A stretch of DNA of 64,000 bases from Torreya grandis (lineage: Eukaryota; Streptophyta; Pinopsida; Cupressales; Taxaceae): positions 891,001 through 955,000 of the forward strand of contig JARHVA010004229.1 of the NCBI GenBank assembly GCA_037957365.1, in the 5' to 3' direction. Below, piece after piece: positions 1-12,039 of this stretch. The notes under the pieces were generated by a model. The model saw only the letters and a list, made by a program, of their open reading frames with translations. It did not search any database and had not been told where the DNA came from. Positions within the stretch are counted from its first letter, which is position 1; each line of letters starts with the position of its first letter. A program made the position numbers and the translations under genes.

Positions 1-1312
1 CTATATATGCTTCAAAATTGAATGATTATCTCATCATACTCCTTGGAAGGGTTACTCAATTTTTCCTCAAAAAATCTAATATTCTCCTAATAGTCATTAA
101 CTAGTGATCTTAGTTTTTTATTCTCTCCTTTGGAACTTCAAATCCTCTAGGGAACTTACCAACTATACCTCAAGGTTCACTTAAAATTCTTCTTCATCTA
201 ATTTTACATCAACCATAAGGAATTTCCCATTTAATCAATCCTCATAATGTGAATCTATGGCCATGAATAAGGTTTCATTATGGTCATGTTTAGGTTTATT
301 ATTACCATGATCACTATTAGATGCACTTGAGTCACTTACATAAAAAGGGTTATCTTATTTAGTATAAAAAATTCTTTTGTTTTTGAAATTTCGTTTTCTA
401 ACTTCATACTTCATAAACACATTCTTGGTTTTATCAATATTATAGGTCTTCTTGTCATCTCCATGATGTTGATCATGATATTCATCATGCTCAAATTTAT
501 CCTTATTAGTACATTTGGATGCAAAGTGACCAATATTTCCACAATTGAAACATTTGAAGGGAAACTTGACTTTGTACATACCATATCTAAATCTCAACTT
601 TATTGCAAACATGTCTATTGCATTCCTCATCCTTAAACTTCTTGGATTTTGACTTATTCTCAAATTGTAAAGTAAATTTCTTCTTAGGATTTCTTTTTTA
701 ATTATTTCTCATCTCATAGGTAGTTAAAATGCCATGAAGCCCATCCATCACTAGCTTGTCCAAATCTTGCATCTCTTTTACTACATACACCTTAGATTCA
801 AACATAGGAGTTAGTGATCTCAATAATTTTTGAATAAATGTTAATTTTTTCACCTCCTCTCCCAATCTTCTAATTAAACTAACAAATTCATCAACCTTGA
901 ATAGGTAAGATGTAATTGTTACATCTTCACTCATATTTAAACATTCAAACTATCTTCAATCAGTTTATAACTTGGCCATCATCACCTCAATGTTTCCTTA
1001 ATAAACGGTTTTATATTTGTCCCATATATATTTGGATGATAAAAAATGTATTACCTTCACAAAATCTACCTCCGATAGGCCATACATAATGGCATCTATT
1101 ACCTTGGATTTGTTTTCACTAGCCTTCTTACCTACTACATCAATTAGGGAAACAAGAGGAGCACTATAGCCATCCAAAAATAAATACTACATATTATGAC
1201 CTTGAGAAATCAAATATATATTAGTTTTGACATTACAAAATAAATAATTTAATCTATTTAAAAATGGATCCTTAATGGTAGAGAAACCACCTTAAGGTTT
1301 CTAACTAGCCAT
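1..1312 (-). pseudogene. Decayed Ty1/Copia gag polyprotein, 5' part
   Basis: This is the gag region of a Copia-type LTR retrotransposon read on the minus strand. It would form the particle protein that packages element RNA in the cytoplasm. The probable start codon is at 1310-1312. Two open stretches survive. The one at 698-934 has the GEEVKKL...LRSLTPMFESKV and LDKLVMDGLHGIL pattern of the plant Copia gag domain (UBN2/Retrotran_gag type). The one at 355-663 carries a CCHC zinc knuckle, CFNCGNIGHFASKC, near its residues 38-51. Left of the knuckle, 1-354 still reads as a degenerate Ser/Asp- and Glu-rich tail typical of the gag-protease linker. Several stops and frame changes make it non-functional. 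Protease, integrase and RT would lie beyond the left edge. The family call is secure from the motifs; the lineage within Copia is not determined. Confidence 0.88.
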
Positions 1313-1343
1313 CCTTGCTTCTTAGATCTCTTTTAAGTTTTTA

Positions 1344-1356
1344 GACCTGATTTAAA
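1344..1356 (-). other. Degenerate tRNA-Met primer-binding site of the Copia element
   Basis: On the minus strand this reads TTTAAATCAGGTC, about 30 bases upstream of the gag start. It resembles the usual plant Copia PBS TTGGTATCAGAGC with several changes. Its position between the probable LTR and gag is what makes it credible; the sequence alone would not. Confidence 0.4.
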
Positions 1357-2253
1357 GGAACAAGATCTAAAACTAATTAATGGAAGATATATGAATAAAA
1401 AATTTGGGTTAATTATTCTTCAAAACTTTCTTTTCATATCCACTCAATCAATCATCAACATATAGATTAAGCAATGCATAAATAATTAACCAGACAAGTA
1501 TGAAAAAAAATTCCAAAAGATAACACACCATATATGTGGTAAACCCTCAAGGGGAAAAAAACCAAATGATATATACAAATGGAATATAGTATTACATTAC
1601 AAACGTAAACTTTAGTGAATCACCAAATTCACATGGAGCACCAACCCTAACCAACTAAGCACCAATTTAGCTAGGCTTTAGAAAGAACCCACTCATAAGG
1701 AATCACCAACCCCCTAAATGAATCAACAAAAAATAAGACACATAAAAGATAAAATTTATAAAACATTTTTTCTCATACATTATATGATTATCTCTTTCTT
1801 CATCTCTTCACACACTTTTATCCCTCTCAAATTAGCCTCTAGCCTTCTTTGCTTAACTATCCCTCTTTTTGACTTGATTAGGTCCTCTAACCTTGATCCA
1901 TATACATATAACCTATGTAACATTTTCATAAATAATACTATATATTCTTATTATGGTCTACAATACCTCCTTTTTCTCTATAATACACTATCTTGTTTAC
2001 TTGCTCTTAACTTTTTTCTAATAGGCCTAAAATTGCCTAATATTTATACAAGTCTCTTGTTCATATCTTTGTTAGTCAACAAAATACCACTAAAATATTA
2101 ATTTGGACATGAAATGGATATTATGACATCTCATATACATGTATAAAATGTTCTTTGAGTTATTTTAGGTTTGAACTGCCTTAATTAGGCCTTATCTCAC
2201 CTTTAGGTCTTATGGAGACCTAATCTCATTAGGTCTAATTATGACACATTACA
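1357..2253 (-). repeat. Probable 5' LTR of the Copia element
   Basis: The stretch upstream of the PBS-like site carries, at about 1518-1560, the minus-strand motif CCCCTTGAGGGTTTACCAC, which resembles the conserved R/U5 block near transcript ends in many plant Copia LTRs. On the minus strand a TG start is proposed at 2253, where the sequence begins TGTAATGTGTCATAATTAG. That gives an LTR of about 0.9 kb. There is no second LTR in the window to confirm either end, and a purine-rich run just outside 2253 would normally precede a 3' LTR, so the outer boundary is tentative. The 127-codon open stretch on the plus strand at 1718-2101 lies inside this block and has no recognisable domain. Confidence 0.35.
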
Positions 2254-2687
2254 CTTTTCCTTCCTTTAAAATCATTAAACCACATTAAATATAATTAAAA
2301 TTTCATATTACCCTCCAATATACCCATTCTATGCTTATCTAGGCTTCATAACACTTTTTAGCTCCATTCACTACTTAAAACACACCATTAGCATTGTTCA
2401 CAATTAGCCCTGTGTATACACATAAAATATGTCTAAAATAATTTAAGTATAAACAAAAAATTTCTAATAAATCATGGAAAAATATACATATACATAATAT
2501 TCATGACATTAGGGTCATATCCATGCACTTTAGACTTCACAACTTAGGGTAAAATTACTCAAACCCTTCTCTGCAAGTAACCCACTCAGAACTGCTAACT
2601 AGATTCAAAACAAAATCATGGAAAATTGATCTTAAACACTTGAAATAATACTTAATATGACATATTATAATTAAAATATATAATTTT

Positions 2688-2753
2688 ACACACACACACA
2701 CACACACACATACATACATACATACATACATACATACATACATACATACATAG

Positions 2754-2805
<52 letters not shown>
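2688..2805. repeat. Compound microsatellite (CA)n-(CATA)n-(TA)n
   Basis: A CA run (about 2688-2711) passes into CATA units (to about 2758) and then a TA run (to 2805). The graded change suggests stepwise slippage and point mutation of one parent repeat. The 100-codon minus-strand frame crossing it is an artefact of the simple repeat. Confidence 0.95.
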
Positions 2806-2808
<3 letters not shown>

Positions 2809-3308
2809 TCTCAATTATAAATATTACAAGGTCTAATTTTAAATATTGGTCTTTCATACAAATCTTTTATCTTCAATACACACAAACTTGAACTAGTCAA
2901 TTCATTTTGGATTTACCATTTTAATTGACTTAATTAACTATACGACATTATTCAAAGCATTTATGGTACATATATGTCCCAAATATAAACATCATATGAT
3001 TTATATGCTTCATCTCAGGGCATAGAGCCTCAAAATCATCATTGTAACTTGGTTTCCAAGATTTTCCAATTTGAGTTGAAGGCTAGTCATGGTGAGTTTG
3101 ATGTTCAATACCTATATGAATAATTTAAATAAATACTCATATTAAATTTGTATTAACCTATGTGATAATTAGACCATTCTCAAATAGATAGATGATATGG
3201 TGAAATTAGAATATTGGTCGTGCAGATCAATCTCATGAACTTACACCTTTACTATCTCATTTGTACTAGACAAGTCAAATTATGAGAAAAAATTTCAACA
3301 TATCCACT

Positions 3309-3309
<1 letters not shown>

Positions 3310-3341
<32 letters not shown>
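3310..3341. repeat. (CA)n microsatellite
   Basis: Sixteen uninterrupted CA/AC dinucleotide units in non-coding DNA. Confidence 0.95.
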
Positions 3342-3342
<1 letters not shown>

Positions 3343-5460
3343 TATATTTATTACATGTATTTAACAAACTCACCATGCAATTGTATTCATCCCTAGTCCA
3401 TGATAACACATCACCAATCAACTTCTTAGTTCTACCTATTTTTTTCACTATCTACACCATTAGGCCTTTTAGAGATAGGTCAACTTGTATGAATATTTTA
3501 TCTCTCCTAAGGGATAGAACATTATTATAAACCACCATTGAAATAAAATAAAAGTATCAAACTTCACCCTCCATCCATTTATCAACTTTGACTTGGTAAA
3601 CACTGATTTTTATAATAAATCTCTAAGAAACGAGGCCTTTCTTATAGGGACCACTCACTCTCTTTTAAAACCTATCACACCTAGATATTATTTGGAGAGT
3701 TTAATATAACCTTAAATAAATTTTATATCCTTTCCAATCCATTCTTATCACTTTATACAAATATCTTTCTCATTGGGTCACTGTTAGGATTTTATAGAGG
3801 GTTAATGCTATTTTTGATATTAATGATTATTCATAAAATATTGCCCCTCATTAAAAAAAATAATGCCTTGAGATATATAATACCATTACCCATATATCCT
3901 CACTATATTATGTTCCCATTTAGATAATTCAAATTCCAAAAAACACTTAAAAGTCCTTCTCGGGTTCAAAACCCTTCATTCTATGCACATGAGAGACCTC
4001 AAAACACTTTTTCTTGCCTGAACCTTAGAAATTTGTCTTAAAACATGGTAAAAGTACTTTAAACAACATTAAATACCTTTTAAAACACTCACATAATCAT
4101 ACTTGACTTGGAAACTGATCCTATTACCCTAGCTACTGACCATCTCTCTCCTTGCTCTTTAGGCCTTTGACCAATAAGTCACATTAGGCTTTGAAAATGA
4201 CCTTATATCCACTTTACAAGTTGTAAATATTTCATAAAAATTTCATAAAACATAATACCATTCTCAAAAATTCTATACATTCTTCATATTCCTTGAAAGT
4301 ACCTCATGACACCTCATTAGGTTAGGCAGGCTCTAGAACTAGTCTAGTTGCATACTAAGTTTGTAGGTCTAACCCTTGTAGGCTTACCCAAACACTCACT
4401 TGAGTGATCTAAATCCTCATAATAATTAAAAAAAAACCTTAAACATCCTCTTATTCCTCTATTTATCCATCTCACTAGGCCACTAACCTCATAATTTCTC
4501 ATAAGGTCTCTTCATGTAATGACCAATGTCATGTTTAGGCTTCCCAAGAACCTTATACTCAAGGACTGGTAATTAAACATTATTACCTTGTATTGGACCT
4601 TGAAATCAACCTAAAAATAATTATTAGGTTCCTTTAAATTTTATTTTTATAGAGAGACAATGAGTTTCCTTAAAATTATTTCTTGTCACATGGCTTCCTT
4701 GTCACATACCACTTCACCATGTATCTTTACTAGATGCATCTTGATATCATTGACATAAAACTTGACCTTGAAATCAATGACAACACTTATAAATAACATA
4801 TTAATTTTATTTTGAGTTAAACCAAAATTATTATGATATTATAAAATGTATCAATCCATTTAATATAAATTGGGGATTCATAATTATTTTTATTCAAATA
4901 GATGTAATGAAAATTAAGTGAATGATTATTTAGACCTATAGGTAGCTATGTGTAGTTAATGTTTATTAGGAATTATCATAACACTATAAATTTGGGGAAA
5001 ATAATGATTTTATCCTAAAATGGTGTGTTGAGTGTATGCAATTTAATTGTAGGTAAATGTTTTGTATATGGGAAAACTCTAACTCAAATTAAGAGTGTCA
5101 ATAAAATAATATGCCTAGATATAGTAAGTAAAATCCATAAGTTTGTTATGGCCCAAGTAGATGTATTTTATTGTAATAAATAATTATATATTTAATTTAA
5201 GGATAATGACTTCTCCCATCAGATTGATTTTACAATGATTCTTTACTTGTTTTTGGTATACCATTTAGCTTTTATGAGAGTCCATGTGCATCGTTGGAAG
5301 AGTATGAAATCCTAATGAATAATTTAGATTATTATGTCAATTTACTATTGGTGCTTCTACCTATAAATACCCTATATTAATTAGGGATTTCTTATTTGGA
5401 ATTTTATTTATTTGGTGAGTGATGTGATTAGTTTAAAATTATCATTTATTTCTACTTACT

Positions 5461-5531
5461 CATATGTCTACATATATATAAATATATGTATGTTATTTCA
5501 CTTAATGTGTGTGTGTGTGTGTAGACATATG
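5461..5531. repeat. (GT)n run bounded by an 11-bp inverted repeat
   Basis: CATATGTCTAC at 5461-5471 and its exact reverse complement GTAGACATATG at 5521-5531 enclose a TA-rich segment and a GT run (about 5506-5522). It could fold as a weak hairpin. No function is indicated. Confidence 0.7.
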
Positions 5532-6701
5532 TATATATCCTATTTTTAAAAAGGTATTCCAATAGTGATGTATGCTATCTTTAATAAAAATTTTATATGA
5601 AATAAATACTCTATTGTATCTAAACATAGAGGTCTACTTACTAATATATTTTGAGTAAAATCATGTGTAAGTAAATATGTATATATGCATGTATATGATG
5701 CATATACAATAAGATTGGATGTAGTTGTGTTTTTAATAATTGTAACTATATTTAGAGGGTAAATCACTTTAAATACATAGTTAAATGATTGACTTTTATG
5801 AAAATTAAGTATGCAAAAATAGATCATGCATTGAGATGATGATAACTAGTAGCTTGATTTTTTTAGTGTTAGCTAGAAGGATTTGCATTGATAATTAATT
5901 TAGTGTTCATGTTATGTAATGTGAATTTTGATATAAAATATATGGATATAATTTTTTTGAAAAATCTAATTATGATGTCATAATGAAAAGTATCTTTAAC
6001 AAAACATGGGAGATTAAGAAATTAGATGTTGGTTTCATTAACTACACTTAGACTATAATTATTCTATGTTTTTGTTTTATAGAAAATGATATGAGACATT
6101 GTCTCATATACACAAATTAATATAAGTTGAAATTTATGTGGGAATTTGACATATTACAACCCATATACCTATCATATTTCCTTAATTTATGGTGTGTCAT
6201 GTACCAGCTAAGTTTGTGTGTGTGATTATGACTGATCTACATGATCTCAAAACTATAAATAAATATTTGGCCAAAGTAATGTTTATAGTTCGAATAATTT
6301 AATTTCACCTATTTTTATTAGTTTACATGTTTGAATGATATCACATTAGAGGAATGGATTTATATTATCTATCTCATTCATTGTATATATTAGTATAATT
6401 AAAACACATAGCTTCTTGTTGAGTTATCGATAATCTCATTGTTACAATCTACCCATCCATGAAGGGAGCACTGTTACCTAGTTGAGATATTGTGTGGGTG
6501 ATCTATGGTCTATGGTTGGTGTGTAAAATCACTCCAATGTTGCTCTGACTCCTAATAATTATTAATTAATTTATAATCATTATCATGTATTATTACTGAT
6601 TTTAATGAGCTTATGTGATGATCACATGTTTAGTGGAATATTACACTATTTGAATTCTGGTATTGAGTTCTATAAATGTCCATTTCTTTTATAATTTATA
6701 T

Positions 6702-6789
6702 GGAATTTTGATTACCACAATTGGCTATATTTTTAAAACTAATAAGGAATTTTGATTACCACATTTGGTTGTATACTTTTACAAATTTT
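6702..6789. repeat. 44-bp direct tandem duplication
   Basis: Two adjacent copies begin GGAATTTTGATTACCACA at 6702 and at 6746, with a few mismatches toward the end of each copy. This is a local slippage-type duplication. Confidence 0.8.
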
Positions 6790-8670
6790 AAATATTATCT
6801 ATAAGAGTGGATGTACTTATGAGATAAAAATATTATTTAAATCTATATTTGGAAATGTACAATCAATTTCAATCTCATGCTTGTTATTAGCTATTTGGTA
6901 TTTAAATGGATTAAGGAATTAACCATCAAGCTAAGAGTAACTAAAAATAATTATTACTAGATGCATTTAGTTAGAAAATGGGAAACCTTATATGTAGTTA
7001 ATGGAATGAGTTAAAAAAGTTATAACCGTAAGTGAACCTAGTTGGGTCTTAACATATTCCATACATGAGGGAGCAAATGAATTTAGAGAGAACATTCAAA
7101 ACCAAGATGGGAATATGACTAACATTTATAATAAAATAATACATGAAGCAATACATGCTAGTAAAATTCATAAAGAAACTAAATTATAATCTCAACTACA
7201 TGTATCACCCAAGAAAACATGTAAACCATAAAGTACAGTGTAAAGGCAATGTATACAACTATAACATTGTTTCACCAAGTGTTCATAAACTAAGCAAATA
7301 AACATCTTAGTAGTTAATTTAGATATCATCTTGAGTCTAATACACATAAATAAATATATCTACTATCCCCTAGTATTCATAATTTAGTTCAATATCACTA
7401 GGAGAAGAACCTCTAATCAGATAAATGATCACAATGTCAAAACTTCAATTTCACATAGATCACACATAAATAAATTGCTCTTATCTACTAATAGTCAATA
7501 AATTATTTCAATCTCACCTTGAAAATATCCCATTAGATAAATGATCACAATGTGAAAACTTTGGTTTCACAGATCATGCATAAATAAATATCTACTATCC
7601 ATTAGTAGCCAATAAATTATTATAATCTCCTCCAGATAATAACCTCTCATTAGATAAATCATCACAGTACAATAAATCACAAATATTCTATTCACAACCA
7701 AGAATAATACAATATTATTTTAAGTGAGCCATAAAAATCCAAGCCAAATTCCATAATACTTCAAATTTAGTTTCTACACTCATGAAGGTAAAAATCAATC
7801 CCATATTCCACTACCATAAACATAACTATGTATTATAGCTCAACAAACTAGTTTTGAAGGACATTGCACCTTGTTTTATTATAGAATTCAATATTTATAT
7901 TATTAATTATAATTGAATAGAGAGATTATTATATATCAAATAATATCAACCTATGATACACATAACATACATTGGATTCATAGAAATTACAAGTGATGTG
8001 TGGATATAATACTATCATAGTTTATGCATAGTTCTTTATTTAAGGAAACACACATATTGTAAACCTCATGGGAATATTTAATAGACTATATTATTAATGT
8101 AATCATATTTTATTATTTTTACATTTCCAAAACCATCCCTAGCCAAAGAGATAATAGATTATCAATGTACATTAAACCATGTTATCCATAATATATGCTT
8201 TGATTCGCAAAGCTCATAAGTGGAATCTATATTTACTATTACAATAGTTTTTATTAACTATTAATTTAATTAAAAAATTGTAACATATTTACTTTTTATG
8301 TTTTAAATTTATACACTTATTATATTCTTGTAATATATGTTAATTTCTTGTAATCTAAGTAGGAATTTGTCTCATACCGGTTTCTCTTAGAATAAAACCA
8401 CTTATTATATATGAAAATTCACTATTAGTGGGAAATAATTACACATAGTATATTTAATTATTAAATAGTATAAAAATAATTATAATTAAAATTTTCAAAT
8501 ATGATATTAATGTATTATATTTTCCTAAATCTATCCATTAACAATTACGTTCTAACTAACTAGTGTGATGCTACACATTACTACTAACATTGCATACAAA
8601 GTTAGTTTAGGAATCTTATACAAGATAAAACTTTTGTGGCCAAAAACACACCCATGAAAGTATAATATAT

Positions 8671-11600
8671 CCAATTTGTTTAAGGTAAAATAACTAAGAA
8701 GGGGGGCATGAATCAGTGAGCCTAGATATTTCAATTTCAATTGTAGTCCTTTGAGATATTAACCAATCAACATATATCAACTTGATCAAGAAGCATTAAA
8801 AAGATAAATCATACATTTAATGCATACAAAAGATCAAACACATAAAATAATTCTTGTGGGAAACCCTCATGAGGAATAAAACCCATTCTCAAGCCTACAA
8901 CACAAATTGACAACTCTCCTATAAGAAATTACAAACAAAAGATTGATCAAATATTTCATACTAGAAAACCTTGATCATATCCTCTTGACCAAAGGTATTT
9001 AGTGAAACCCCAATTTGAAAAGGAAAAACTACCCCTAAGGAAGACCAAGTCCTTTATACCATCCTTTGAAAACCTCTACTTTAGAAATGATTTCTTCAAC
9101 ACCTGATGATGGATCTCTATTTTCTAACCCCTAAAAAAACTCTCTCTCTATCTCAAACAAGCCTTTCATATAGGAATATCATAATCTCTCTTCTTATTCA
9201 GTTGAATTGTCCTCATATACATGCTCAAACATCTTTTCATATCCTCAAATTTAAAGAAAACTATTATGACATTAGGAACATGACCTATAGGTCATATACA
9301 TAGTCCACAAATTGTTTTTCTTATAAACACAACCAATAGGCACACTAACTATCCTTCCTTCTTCATTTCAACACATAATGCTCACACAATCCTTCTCTAA
9401 AATCTCACATTAAAAAATCCCACTTACAAGTCAATAAACCAAAACATTTGGTTTCATAATATATAGAGAAATCAAGAATTAAAAAGATCACAATATATCT
9501 TTTTTGGCTACAAAACATGCCTTCACCCTTAAGGCATCCAACATGGGTCAAACTTAAGTACAATCCGCTTTCATAGAAGGTCCTATGGAGACCCATTCAA
9601 CTCTCTAAAATTTCTCTGAGAAAAAAAAAACATAGTAAAATTTTAAAAATACAAAGCTCCACCCCTTATGTCCCCTAGGACATACTCAAATGATCATAGC
9701 CACCTTTTATCACCTCTATGTATGCTCAATCAACTCAAACAGAGACCTTATACACAAGAACACCATTACCAAACATACAATCAACTTCTTAATCATTATT
9801 TATACTCAAGATGGATTGATCACACTTCCAAAATACTCATAGAGAATCCTCATGGAGTATACAACATTTTCTAATAGATAATTCACCATAACATATTGAA
9901 ATAACATATACATAAGCTCAATCACTCTTGTTGAGTCAATTACAATCCATGAACAAACACATAGTTAATTTTGAAGCTCAAAATATTTCTCTATACACAC
10001 TTATATATCTTCAAATCCATATTTATAGATTTTCCTTGTAGAACTCTACATATTTTATTTTTATTGCAATAGAAAATTTGAATTATATCAAAATATATAG
10101 ATAAAATATAGATCTCTAGTTTTTCCCTACATTAAATTCAAATATTTGAATTCAAATGGTCACAATTAAACCTCTATGATTTTACTTTCATCTCTTATCC
10201 TCGATTCTTAGATAATTTTCACACCATTCATCTTATTCAATATTTAACACATAGGAACGAATTCTTAGATGTTAAACCTCATTTACTTTGACCTCATCTC
10301 ATGTAATATGGAAATTTTGACTTAATGTACTCTATCAATCTTTGTAGATCTACTAGGTCTTTAACTATCAATGCTCATTGTTTGATCAATCTGTACAAAC
10401 ACCCAGTCACCATTAGATCCTTATAATCTACCTTGGCTCAATCATTCAACATCATGCACCTATCCTCAACTCACTTCTTCTTGACTTTTTATATTAATGC
10501 AAACCTTCAATATTGCTTGAAATTTAACTTGTGCATAAATGACTAAGTATGGGGACCCATCAATATGCTTGGAATGCCAACATTGAATGGACATATATTT
10601 TGCTACAATAAATCTCATGTCCCAAAAATTATACCATATGTTCTCATTTAGAATAGGAATCTAACCATATAACAAAGTGCTCTAGAAACCTTTATACATG
10701 TGAGATATATCATAACTAAAATTCCTTCTTAAAATATTCTATCATAGAGCCAACTATGTCAAAAACTTGCTTGGGAGGCTATCTTTGAACAAGCATATCT
10801 TTTGATGAACTTCATTGCATGATCCAAATTTTAGTACAAATCAACTAGGATGAAAAATTAATAAACCCATATTATCAGTTTCTCTTGACACCTTTACACA
10901 TGCAATATATGACATCATCAAAATGCCCACTCAGCTATCCTTGCCACACACAAATTTGTCTATGAAAAAAAGAGTCGAACTACATGGGAGCCCTATTTTG
11001 CATATGCATATCTTTTGACATTATTTTTAACATGATCTAAAAATTAGCACAAATAAATTAGGAACAAAAATGAACAAACCCATATGATTACCTTTTCTTG
11101 AAACATCCACATGTATGAGATATTCCACAATTAAAATGCTTACTTGGCTCTTCTTTCCACTTTACAAATCTGGCTAAGTATGGAAAAACATTGTCAAAAT
11201 GCCTAGAAGCCCAACTTTGCACCCATATATCTTTGACTATGATTAGGTACATGAACTAAGATTTAACACATAGAAACTAGGTAAAAATGTGATCAAAACA
11301 ATATGACCAAATCCCCTTGACTCATCCACATGTGGCAATGGTGACATCAGTAAATTAACCACTCATGTTTTTCACCATTAGACCCAAACTATTTAGATGA
11401 AAACTATGGACTATCGAATGGATTTGAATTACGCACACCAGCTGTCAAGGAATATATAACATATTAGGTACATTTTTCACATGATTCAATCACCATAATA
11501 ATACCTAAACATATCTAATTATGCCAAAACTGAAGAACACCAAAGCCTCCTTTAAGCACACTAAGACAAGTACATTATACACTTTTTCATTGTTACCTAG

Positions 11601-11681
11601 TTTATCGAAGAACTTCATCCACTCATAAGGACACTTCTATGACATAAATAAAAAGTATTCAACATAATATGCATATATACA
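8671..11681. mobile_element. ~3 kb insertion inside repeat copy A, type unresolved
   Basis: Repeat copy B lacks this block: at about 21490-21530 it runs directly from the left flank to the right flank. The nine bases ATAATATAT occur at both edges (8662-8670 and 11682-11690) and could be a target duplication, though AT-rich sequence makes that weak and the right edge could lie up to 18 bases to the left. Near the left end are a GGGGGG run (8701) followed by CATGAATCAGTGAGCC, and at 8854 the block TTGTGGGAAACCCTCATGAG, which resembles the LTR-type motif seen in the Copia LTR at about 1540. The right third is a 213-bp tandem repeat. No transposition protein was recognised. It may be a non-autonomous LTR-derived element. 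Confidence 0.5.
10565..11400. repeat. Tandem repeat, period ~213-217 bp, about four diverged copies
   Basis: The phrase GCATATCTTTTGA, with variants, recurs at about 10581, 10794, 11007 and 11224. Each is followed by a CATGATC-like phrase, then AACCCATAT, then ACACATGTGAGATAT-like and AAAATGC...CTTGGC phrases. The copies are diverged. The first copy is the weakest and the second and third match best. The repeat lies wholly inside the 3 kb insertion, so it arrived with it or arose within it. Confidence 0.7.
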
Positions 11682-11997
11682 ATAATATATTAGAGTTATT
11701 TATTCATTATATTCATTCTATGCTCAAGAGATAAGTTAATTCTATAAAAAAACTATTCTTAACTATGCAAGTTGACTAGTTTTTCTAGTTAACATTTATC
11801 TCCAGACATATAATGAATACAAAATTTTATAATAGGTTTATTATAGCCTATTAATTCATTAAATAATTTCATATGAATCCATATATTGTTGTTCTATAGT
11901 CACTACCAGTTGTGGATTATGACTTAATTCATCACTAGTTGGACTTCTAGATCTAGGAATGTGCAATTATTTATTTAATTAAGTTTTATGGATGAAA

Positions 11998-12000
<3 letters not shown>

Positions 12001-12037
<37 letters not shown>
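12001..12037. repeat. (TA)n microsatellite within repeat copy A
   Basis: A pure TA run. The matching position in copy B (about 21841) has only a short TA-rich stretch, so this tract expanded after the two copies separated. Confidence 0.9.

Positions 12038-12039
<2 letters not shown>

Larger units (their letters stand above)
2254..7065. other. AT-rich intergenic DNA, no recognisable gene
   Basis: No coding motif, RNA gene or retroelement domain was seen on either strand. The content is AT-rich low-complexity DNA with several microsatellites and one short tandem duplication, listed separately. Open stretches here are all under 105 codons and low in complexity. Parts may be old LTR sequence, but no paired copy was found. 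Confidence 0.6.

Noticed and set aside
1718..2101. 127-codon plus-strand open frame
   Set aside because: Low-complexity hydrophobic translation inside the probable Copia LTR, with no domain and no second copy showing conservation.
2555..2857. 100-codon minus-strand open frame
   Set aside because: It consists largely of the compound microsatellite translated as Ile-Tyr and Met-Tyr-Val-Cys repeats.
9106..9874. Several short open frames on both strands within the 3 kb insertion
   Set aside because: All are under 70 codons, unconserved and without motifs.
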